From Eubacterium sp. (GTDB taxonomy: Bacteria; Bacillota; Clostridia; Lachnospirales; Lachnospiraceae), in assembly GCA_017541035.1 (NCBI GenBank), contig JAFXZW010000006.1:1-39420 (forward strand): a stretch of DNA of 39,420 bases, written 5' to 3'. Position 1 is the first letter of the stretch. Every line of letters starts with the position of its first letter. Under the pieces are notes generated by a model, which saw only the letters and a program-made list of their open reading frames with translations, was not told where the DNA came from and searched no databases. This document shows positions 33,425 through 39,420 of the stretch, in pieces. A program made the translations under genes and the position numbers.

Positions 33425-34548
33425 TGCTCCTCCTGTTCTTCAGCTTGCTTTGCTTCAAAGAGAACACCTTCCTTATTAGTGTCCTTGTATACGGAGATCC
33501 AGGTCTTTCCCGGATTCATCTTCAGTTCCTCCCCGTTCAGGCGGTACCAACGGGTGGTATAATTCTCATTCTTCCATGTGACGGGAATCATCTTTCCTGC
33601 CGTACAGTAATAGCCTTCACCGGAGCCGCTCCAGTCAATATCTTGACTTCCCGCATTTTCATAGCCGGGAAGATCCGAATAATGAACAAACTGGATCAGA
33701 ATATTCGTTGCAAACAGCTGCCAGCGATTCTCGTAATCCACCTGTTCGTCGCCGAACTGATAACGGTAGTACACCCTGTCATCCTCGTAATACTCGAACC
33801 ACGGACGGTTATTGGAAAAAGGTATGGTTACAATTTCGGCCACACTTCCGTCAAGCTCGGTAAATTCCTCCAGGAACTTATGATTTTCCTGATAATAGGA
33901 ACGGTGTGTCCTGCTGAAGCCCTTCCTGTTAATCTCGCTGTCAATGTCGGAGGGCAGCGTGTAGGCATTATGCGGTGCATAACGCGTATCATCCCTACGA
34001 AGACCGGGATCACTGATCAGATCAATAAAATCGAGATACGGATAATGATTCTGGTAGAGATCATTTTCATTGGCATAATCCGACGCCCCACAGAAGACAT
34101 GAATCGCATCATACTCCACGGCCTTCCGGTCATAGTAATGCCGGTCGGAACGAATAGGTTCAAACTTCTCCACCTTGTCATATTCGGTGAAAATGGCCAT
34201 CAGACGGGTAATTCCGCCCTCTGTATACATCTCATAAATGATATCCGCATGGGTCATTCCGTACTGCGGGTTTGCCAGACTGGTATTTTCATACTGTACG
34301 GCAATGGGGCGCTGATACATGTATTTCACATCAATCCATCGTCCCGTCAGAGGATTTCTGAATTCACCGTCTCTGGTGATCGTTAAAGCCTTGGGATCCT
34401 TCATTCTTGCCGTTTCACTGACACTGAGATCAGCAGGCGGAAACTGGGTATCCTCCTGATCCCCGCCACTTTTCCCGCATCCGGCAAGCAGAAATGCCGC
34501 CGTGAGGATCATCGCTGCGGCTTTATATTTTAACCTGAATTTTATCAT
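33421..34548 (-). CDS. yerB: DUF3048 lipoprotein (YerB-like)
   Basis: The 375-residue product carries a lipoprotein signal peptide ending in the lipobox LLAGC, so the mature protein is lipid-anchored outside the membrane. It then matches DUF3048/YerB: NPLTGRWID, RPIAVQYEN, GMTHADIIYEMYTEGGITR and PIRSDRHYYDRKAVEYD in the N-terminal domain, and a C-terminal domain ending in WKNENYTTRWYRLNGEELKMNPGKTW-like sequence. The function of the family is unknown. It overlaps ybeY by 4 bases upstream and the flavoprotein gene by 4 bases downstream. Confidence 0.92.
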   Translation of the reverse strand: MIKFRLKYKAAAMILTAAFLLAGCGKSGGDQEDTQFPPADLSVSETARMKDPKALTITRDGEFRNPLTGRWIDVKYMYQRPIAVQYENTSLANPQYGMTHADIIYEMYTEGGITRLMAIFTEYDKVEKFEPIRSDRHYYDRKAVEYDAIHVFCGASDYANENDLYQNHYPYLDFIDLISDPGLRRDDTRYAPHNAYTLPSDIDSEINRKGFSRTHRSYYQENHKFLEEFTELDGSVAEIVTIPFSNNRPWFEYYEDDRVYYRYQFGDEQVDYENRWQLFATNILIQFVHYSDLPGYENAGSQDIDWSGSGEGYYCTAGKMIPVTWKNENYTTRWYRLNGEELKMNPGKTWISVYKDTNKEGVLFEAKQAEEQEEQ

Positions 34549-35054
34549 TCCCTGGAATATCCTTTCCTTAGCAGGATCTCCTCTTGCATACGTTCCATCT
34601 CTTCTCTTTCGTTCTCCTCTTCATGGTCGTAGCCGAAAAGATGCAGCATACTGTGGGCAGTGAGAAAGGCAACCTCTCTCCTGACACTGTGCCCGTATTC
34701 CGCAGCCTGTGCCAGTGCCCGGTCCAGCGAGATCACGATATCCCCCAAAACAAGCTCACCCGAATCCGGTTCAAAATACCCTGCTTCTTTATCATCCAGG
34801 AACCCAAAATCCCCGGGAGTATCATATTCCAGCATGGGAAAGGAAAGCACATCCGTGGCGCGGTCGATCTCCCGGTTTTCCCGGTTTATCTCCCGTATCA
34901 CCTCATCTGTGACAAAGGTTACTTCAACCGTACATGAAAAAGGACAGCTGACATAGTTTTCCGCCTCTTCCGTCACATCCCGGATGATCTTTTCCAGTTC
35001 AGCCTCCGAAAGTGGAAAATCCCCGGAATATTCGTTCGTAATATAGCTGGTCAT
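34545..35054 (-). CDS. ybeY: Endoribonuclease YbeY
   Basis: YbeY is a metal-dependent RNase involved in 16S rRNA maturation and ribosome quality control. The 169-residue protein ends with the metal motif H-x3-H-x5-H in HSMLHLFGYDH and shows the conserved IREINRENREIDRATDVLSFP segment. The start is ATG 35054 after AAGGGGAC, giving the usual length. The open frame reaches further upstream to 35315, but that extension would overlap phoH and include the promoter. Its stop overlaps the yerB start. phoH lies just upstream, the common Firmicutes phoH-ybeY order. Confidence 0.95.
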   Translation of the reverse strand: MTSYITNEYSGDFPLSEAELEKIIRDVTEEAENYVSCPFSCTVEVTFVTDEVIREINRENREIDRATDVLSFPMLEYDTPGDFGFLDDKEAGYFEPDSGELVLGDIVISLDRALAQAAEYGHSVRREVAFLTAHSMLHLFGYDHEEENEREEMERMQEEILLRKGYSRE

Positions 35055-35166
35055 AAATGTCCCCTTCCGTGTGATTTCCAACGTCAAATCCACAGCAGTA
35101 CGAAATATGTCATTCTGCAGCCGGGAGGCCGCAGCATATTTATGATATACGCAGATAATTACGCTT

Positions 35167-35195
35167 AGTATACCATAACTGATCCGGTTTGTTAA
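35167..35195 (-). promoter_or_regulatory. Promoter of ybeY and downstream genes
   Basis: On the - strand TTAACA (35190-35195) is followed after 17 bases by TATACT (35167-35172), with an extended -10 TGG just before it. It lies 112 bases upstream of the ybeY ATG in the 145-base gap after phoH. It probably drives ybeY, yerB and the two flavoprotein genes. Confidence 0.65.
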
Positions 35196-35199
35196 TATG

Positions 35200-36180
35200 T
35201 TAGTGACGTTTACGCAGGGCTTCCTGCTTTTTATCGTATACCTCGTAGGCCTCCACGATCTTCTGTACCAGAGGGTGACGTACCACGTCCTTGGAGGTGA
35301 GCTGGCAGACCTCAATCCCTTCGATTCCCTTCACAACCTTCAGTGCGATATCCAGTCCGCTGGCGGTACCGGTGGCCAGATCCTTCTGACTGGCGTCTCC
35401 TGTAATGATCGCCTTGGAACCAAAGCCGATACGGGTGAGGAACATTTTCATCTGGGCTGCGGTGGTATTCTGCGCTTCGTCCAGGACGATGAAGGCATTG
35501 TCAAGGGTACGCCCTCGCATGTAAGCAAGAGGGGCAACCTCAATGAGTCCCTTTTCCATATTCTTTGTAAACTGCTCTCCTCCCATGATGTCATAAAGTG
35601 CATCATAAAGAGGACGCAGATACGGGTCGATCTTGGACTGAAGATCCCCCGGAAGAAACCCAAGACGCTCTCCCGCTTCGATAGCCGGTCTTGTCAGAAT
35701 GATCCTCTCCACTTCGTTCTTTTTAAATGCTGTAATGGCCTTGGCCATGGCCAGGTACGTTTTGCCTGTTCCGGCGGGACCGGTCCCGAAGACAACCATA
35801 TTTTTATCGATGGCTTCCACATATTTCCGTTGGCCGAAGGTCTTGGGACGAACCGGTCTGCCACTGATATTATGGCAGATCACATCCTGTTCAAGATCAC
35901 TGAGTCGCTCCACCCTTTCGTCCATGACAAGAGAGATGGCGTAATCCACAGACTGCTCCGTGATCTCGTTCTTCTTTGCCGCCATTTCGGATAAGTCAGC
36001 AAGAACACGTCCTGCCTTCTCTACATAGGGCTCCTCACCGGAGATCATAAGGCGGTCATTGCGGACCACGTAGCTGATATGAAAAGCCCTTTCCAGCTTT
36101 CGGATATTCCGGTCAAATTGTCCGAATACGGCCTGCATGCTCCCCAGAGGAAGCTCGATCTCGATTTCCTTATATGCCAT
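35200..36180 (-). CDS. phoH: PhoH family ATPase
   Basis: PhoH-like proteins are RecA-fold ATPases, with likely RNA helicase-type roles and a genetic link to YbeY. The 326-residue protein has Walker A GPAGTGKTYLA and Walker B FIVLDEAQNTT, followed by the RIGFGSKAIITGDASQ motif. The N-terminal 90 residues form a KH/R3H-like region (MISGEEPYVEKAG). The start is ATG 36180 with AAAGGAG in front; the frame is open up to 36297 but that part has no family similarity. ybeY follows on the same strand. Confidence 0.95.
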   Translation of the reverse strand: MAYKEIEIELPLGSMQAVFGQFDRNIRKLERAFHISYVVRNDRLMISGEEPYVEKAGRVLADLSEMAAKKNEITEQSVDYAISLVMDERVERLSDLEQDVICHNISGRPVRPKTFGQRKYVEAIDKNMVVFGTGPAGTGKTYLAMAKAITAFKKNEVERIILTRPAIEAGERLGFLPGDLQSKIDPYLRPLYDALYDIMGGEQFTKNMEKGLIEVAPLAYMRGRTLDNAFIVLDEAQNTTAAQMKMFLTRIGFGSKAIITGDASQKDLATGTASGLDIALKVVKGIEGIEVCQLTSKDVVRHPLVQKIVEAYEVYDKKQEALRKRH

Positions 36181-36267
36181 AGAAAACTCCTTTATACAAA
36201 TCCCATATTGAGCAGAAGGAGGATTGTCTTCTACTCGATTGTCGTGTCGGATGTCATGCAGTTCTTC

Positions 36268-36288
36268 GTGCATACACGACTCATGCAC
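36268..36288. repeat. Short perfect dyad between rpsU and phoH
   Basis: GTGCAT (36268-36273) and ATGCAC (36283-36288) form a 6-bp inverted repeat with a 9-base centre, about 90 bases upstream of phoH. A competing fold (TCGTG/CACGA) overlaps it. It could be an operator or a leader structure for phoH; nothing else in this 177-base gap suggests a gene. Confidence 0.4.
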
Positions 36289-36304
36289 CCTTAGCACATA
36301 TCAA

Positions 36305-36337
36305 AGAAAGCACTCCAGACAATCTGAAGTGCTTTCT
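36305..36337 (-). terminator. Terminator after rpsU
   Basis: Read on the - strand, AGAAAGCACTTCAGA and TCTGGAGTGCTTTCT pair over 15 positions with one G-U wobble around a 3-base loop, followed by a short T-rich stretch. It begins about 20 bases after the rpsU stop. Confidence 0.75.
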
Positions 36338-36357
36338 ACCTGTTCTAAACGCTATTA

Positions 36358-36537
36358 TTATTTGTTGAACTTACGCTTTCTTGCAGCCTCAGACTTCTTC
36401 TTCCGTCTTACTGAAGGCTTCTCGTAATGCTCTCTTTTGCGAATTTCCTGCTGAATACCGGCCTTTGCACAGTTTCTCTTGAAACGGCGGAGTGCACTGT
36501 CCAGAGTCTCATTCTCTTTAACCACTACGCTTGACAT
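36358..36537 (-). CDS. rpsU: 30S ribosomal protein S21
   Basis: This 59-residue, highly basic protein (starting [21 protein letters not shown] when read in parts, ending in a Lys/Arg-rich tail) is ribosomal protein S21 of the small subunit. The start is ATG 36537 preceded by GGAGGGA; the frame is open upstream to 36600 but that stretch is the untranslated leader. It has its own consensus promoter and terminator, as expected for a strongly expressed single gene. It lies upstream of phoH. Confidence 0.97.
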   Translation of the reverse strand: MSSVVVKENETLDSALRRFKRNCAKAGIQQEIRKREHYEKPSVRRKKKSEAARKRKFNK

Positions 36538-36598
36538 CTTTATCCCTCCCTCCAGTTGTGGAATAAACGGCTTCCGTAAAACGAAACGCACATCGAAC

Positions 36599-36627
36599 AT
36601 TTAACCATAGAAAGACGAGAATGTCAA
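36599..36627 (-). promoter_or_regulatory. Promoter of rpsU
   Basis: TTGACA (36622-36627, - strand) and TTAAAT (36599-36604) are 17 bases apart, 62 bases upstream of the rpsU ATG. It begins 9 bases beyond the stop of the HerA-like gene. Confidence 0.8.
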
Positions 36628-36635
36628 GTCCTTTC

Positions 36636-38303
36636 TCATTTCTTTGAGCTAAATAGAGTGGAGAAAATGCCCCGGCCAAGGCTGGCGCCTACATTTCCAC
36701 CCAGCGTCTTTCCGAATTTACCAAAGGAACTACCCACCGTCTTGCCAACTTCCCGGCCAACCGTTCCTGTAATGGTATTACCTACGGACTTCACAGCACG
36801 GCGTTTCTCCGCATCTTTTTTTGCCGCTTCCCGCTCAGCATCTCTCTGGGCCTTCTCAGCTGCACGCTGAGCCTCTCTTTCAGCTCTTTCCGCCGCCCGC
36901 TGAGCTTCTCTTTCCTCACGTTCCGCCCGTTTAGCCGCTTCTTTTTCTTCCAGGGCAGCCTGCTTTGCAGCGGCAGCCTCTTCTCTGGCCCGTTCTGCTT
37001 CCTCCGCCAGTTCGATTCCGCGGCGCTCCAGGAATTCGTAGGCCGAATCCGGATCCACTTCCTCATAATACTTGCTGTAAAGAATGCTGCTCTTGATCAC
37101 CTGATCCCGCTTTGCATCATCGATGGCACCGAAGCTGCAGGCAGGAGGAAGGATGTAAACCTTCTGAGCCATTCCCGGAACACCGTCCTCTCCCAGGAAG
37201 GAAACAACTGCTTCACCCTTACCGAGGGACAGAATGGTTTCGTAGGTATTAAATGCCGGATTGGCACGGAAGGACTCGGCAGCTGCCTTGACAGCCTTCT
37301 GATCCGCCGGTGTATAGGCATGGAGTGCATGCTCGATCTTATTTCCCAGCTGAGCCAGAACGCCATTGGGAATATCCTTCGGATTCTGAGTACAGAAGTA
37401 AACTCCGACTCCCTTGGAACGGATCAGCTTTACCACCTGCTCGATCTTCTCAAGAAGAGCCTTCGGTGCATCGTTAAAGAGCAGATGGGCCTCGTCAAAG
37501 AAGAAGACCATCTTTGGCTTCGGAAGATCCCCCACCTCCGGAAGGCGCTCAAAAAGCTCGGACAACAGATACAACAGGAAGGTGGAATACATCTTCGGAT
37601 TATTGATCAGACTGCTGCTGTCGATGATATTGATCATACCCTTTCCCATATCCTGGGTAAAGAAATCCATGATATTCACAGCGGGCTCACCGAAGAATCT
37701 GTCTCCGCCTGCCATTTCCAGCGCAGCTACCCCGCGTATGATCGTGGCAATGGACTGAGGACTCATTTTACCGTATTGAGCTTCAAATTCCTTTGCATTC
37801 TCAGATACAAAGTTCAGCATGGCTTTCAGGTCCTTGGTATCCAGAAGGAGCAGATCAGCTTCATCGGCGATCCTGAAAACGATGGTAAGGATATCGGTCT
37901 GAAGCGGATTCAGATCCATCAGCCTTGCAAGCAGGGTGGGACCGATCTCGCTGATGGTGGTCCGTAAGGTAACACCCTTTTCTCCGTAAATGTCCCATAA
38001 TGTAACGGGGGATCCCTTATAGCTAAAGCCCGCTTCATCCAGTCCGAATCTTCTGATGCGGTTCTGCATATCCTCACTGTCGGTATTGGGATTCACAAGT
38101 CCCGCGATGTCTCCCTTTACATCCGCAAGTATCACCGGAACTCCCATCTCGGAAAAGCTTTCTGCCAGGACCTTGAGTGTGACTGTTTTTCCTGTACCCG
38201 TTGCTCCGGCCACCAACCCGTGCCGGTTTGCCAGTGCCGGAAGAAGATTTATTCTTTCTCCCTCTTCATTGACACCTACCCATACTTTGCCATCACTGAA
38301 CAT
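36636..38303 (-). CDS. HerA-like/DUF853 P-loop ATPase with coiled-coil tail
   Basis: The 555-residue protein has a HerA/FtsK-type ATPase domain with Walker A GATGTGKTVTLK near residue 34 and Walker B VFFFDEAHLLF near 270. The GDIAGLVNP segment and the sequence near CTQNPKDIPNGVLAQLGNKIEHAL are typical of the DUF853 (YjgR) family. Residues about 430-510 form a long Ala/Glu/Arg/Lys coiled coil, and the last 45 residues are Gly-rich. The cellular role of DUF853 proteins is unknown; a DNA or protein translocase is a family-level inference. AGGAGG lies before the ATG. Confidence 0.9.
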   Translation of the reverse strand: MFSDGKVWVGVNEEGERINLLPALANRHGLVAGATGTGKTVTLKVLAESFSEMGVPVILADVKGDIAGLVNPNTDSEDMQNRIRRFGLDEAGFSYKGSPVTLWDIYGEKGVTLRTTISEIGPTLLARLMDLNPLQTDILTIVFRIADEADLLLLDTKDLKAMLNFVSENAKEFEAQYGKMSPQSIATIIRGVAALEMAGGDRFFGEPAVNIMDFFTQDMGKGMINIIDSSSLINNPKMYSTFLLYLLSELFERLPEVGDLPKPKMVFFFDEAHLLFNDAPKALLEKIEQVVKLIRSKGVGVYFCTQNPKDIPNGVLAQLGNKIEHALHAYTPADQKAVKAAAESFRANPAFNTYETILSLGKGEAVVSFLGEDGVPGMAQKVYILPPACSFGAIDDAKRDQVIKSSILYSKYYEEVDPDSAYEFLERRGIELAEEAERAREEAAAAKQAALEEKEAAKRAEREEREAQRAAERAEREAQRAAEKAQRDAEREAAKKDAEKRRAVKSVGNTITGTVGREVGKTVGSSFGKFGKTLGGNVGASLGRGIFSTLFSSKK

Positions 38304-38336
38304 GAATAACCTCCTCTAACCTCGTCAAACCCCTGA

Positions 38337-39420
38337 TTAATCGACAAGATATCCTTCATTATCAAATGTGTAAGCTACACCGTCGATGATATAGGTATTG
38401 TTCTTTGCATACCATCCGGTCTTATCACCATACCACCAGCCCTTTGCAGTCTTATGCCATTGAGACTTGTAGGGATATGTGCACTGACAGGTCTTTTCAT
38501 TAACCCACCAGCCCTGAACGAATTCACCGCTTGCTGCGTGACCGTCTTCATGGAAGTAATACCACTTGCCGTTGATTCTCTGCCAGCGGTTCGTGGGATA
38601 CCAGCCGGCTGTATCCTTGAACATCCAGCCTTTGTCATCCTGAACCCAAGCGCCGGTAGGCTTGTAGGTCTGGCTTCCGTCCTTATTGTACCATTTTCCC
38701 TTCATCCATTCGGATGAATAACCACTCTTCTTGTCGGAATCGCCGGACTTATTATTATCATGAAGCTGTGTAAGTTTACTCTTCAGCGTGGTAATGACAT
38801 TTTCAACTCTTGCAACATTCTGCTCATAGGTCTTGTTAATATCATACTTTATACCCTCGACCGCTTCTTTTGCTTCTTTAATCAGATTCTTTAAGGATAA
38901 ACTGTCATGAAGTCCTGCATATTTTTTTGTGATCTCATCGATCGTATCGATGGCTTTTTTCTTAAACTCATCGAATTTTTCATAAAGAACGTCTGAAGCT
39001 CCCGATGCGATTGCTTCCGTAATACCTGCTGTCAGATTTTTGATGATGGTATCGACACGTTTCTTACCTTCCTCCAGAGTTTCAGTTGCATGTAATTTCA
39101 GATTGTCAATGGCTTTCTTTGCATTCTTGATAAGGTTTTGAATACTAATGACATCTTTGAATTCAGCATATTTTTCCGCAATGGCATCGACTGCCTCCTT
39201 TGCTTTTTCCTTATACTCATCGAAAAGGTCCTGTACCTGGTGCAGCATGTCTTCTTCATGCAGTGCGGAAAGCTTTTCCTTCAGATCGGAAATAATGCTG
39301 TCTACGCGTTGCTTATTCTTCTCAAGAGTATCCTTCGCATCGTACTTCAGATTTTCAATGGCTGATTTCGCAGAATCCACGAATTCATGAAGCTTATCGG
39401 GATCCACAGCATTGGAATAA
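38337..39420 (-). CDS. Coiled-coil repeat protein with C-terminal cell-wall-binding repeats (5' end cut)
   Basis: The frame stays open to the right edge, so the N-terminus, probably with a signal peptide, is missing; GTG 39407 is an internal in-frame codon, not a supported start. Counting from it, three related helical repeats occur (about residues 5-50, 87-132 and 170-216), each with a LI/FVxxAKxAIxNLKY-like start, a Thr/Lys middle and a RVDxII-like end, at a period of about 82. The C-terminal 120 residues carry Trp/Tyr/Gly-rich cell-wall-binding repeats (KWYNKDGS, GWYPTNRWQRINGKWYYF, GWWYGDKTGWY). It is likely a secreted surface or wall-bound protein; its target ligand is unknown. Confidence 0.85.
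   Translation of the reverse strand, partial: YSNAVDPDKLHEFVDSAKSAIENLKYDAKDTLEKNKQRVDSIISDLKEKLSALHEEDMLHQVQDLFDEYKEKAKEAVDAIAEKYAEFKDVISIQNLIKNAKKAIDNLKLHATETLEEGKKRVDTIIKNLTAGITEAIASGASDVLYEKFDEFKKKAIDTIDEITKKYAGLHDSLSLKNLIKEAKEAVEGIKYDINKTYEQNVARVENVITTLKSKLTQLHDNNKSGDSDKKSGYSSEWMKGKWYNKDGSQTYKPTGAWVQDDKGWMFKDTAGWYPTNRWQRINGKWYYFHEDGHAASGEFVQGWWVNEKTCQCTYPYKSQWHKTAKGWWYGDKTGWYAKNNTYIIDGVAYTFDNEGYLVD

Overview
The window looks like a chromosomal segment from a Gram-positive Clostridia-type bacterium, most probably a Lachnospiraceae relative. Supporting signs are the gene families (SepF, DivIVA, DUF3048/YerB, DUF4153, a HlyD-like protein next to yggS-sepF, a XerS-like recombinase), LexA boxes of the Gram-positive CGAAC-N4-GTTYG type, strong AGGAGG-like ribosome binding sites, and sigma-A promoters with TTGACA/TATAAT boxes. 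No rRNA, tRNA, CRISPR array or insertion sequence was seen.

Layout. Twenty genes from about 270 to 23572 lie on the + strand, and fifteen from 23629 to the right edge lie on the - strand; a tiny 5' fragment of a - strand gene may start at 11. Left part, in order: an SOS-regulated LysM/YneA-like protein; a tRNA-modification and mismatch-repair block (miaB, mutS, mutL, miaA); a methionine gamma-lyase-family PLP enzyme; radC; the elongation and wall-synthesis block (mreC, mreD, a very large PBP2, rodA) without mreB; a methylglyoxal-synthase homologue that has lost key catalytic residues; a DD-carboxypeptidase; a HlyD-like protein; the division block yggS, sepF, divIVA; then lspA, an rluD-like gene and a XerS-like tyrosine recombinase. 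Right part, read leftward from the right edge: a cell-wall-binding repeat protein (cut by the edge), a HerA-like ATPase, rpsU, phoH, ybeY, yerB, two flavoprotein genes, the proline genes proB and proA with a formyltetrahydrofolate cyclo-ligase between them, and a compact four-gene unit (patatin, cytidylate-kinase-like protein, DUF4153 membrane protein, lipoprotein). The two sides converge on a perfect bidirectional terminator at about 23574-23606.

Main observation. About 55 bases upstream of the XerS-like gene lies a 34-bp imperfect dyad with 14-bp arms and a 6-bp centre (22339-22372). Its architecture and core resemble the streptococcal/lactococcal difSL site, which also lies next to xerS. 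Together with the abrupt convergence of gene direction 1.2 kb away, this suggests that the window spans the replication terminus and a single-recombinase chromosome dimer resolution module outside the streptococci. The sequence suggests this but does not prove it.

Other points to follow up: a methylglyoxal synthase homologue with D71V and H98A equivalents; a PBP2 with an insertion of about 250 residues; in-frame minisatellites in mutL (27 bp) and in the recombinase gene (30 bp); an array of 20-21-bp repeats at the left edge; and a consensus promoter inside yggS that probably drives sepF-divIVA.
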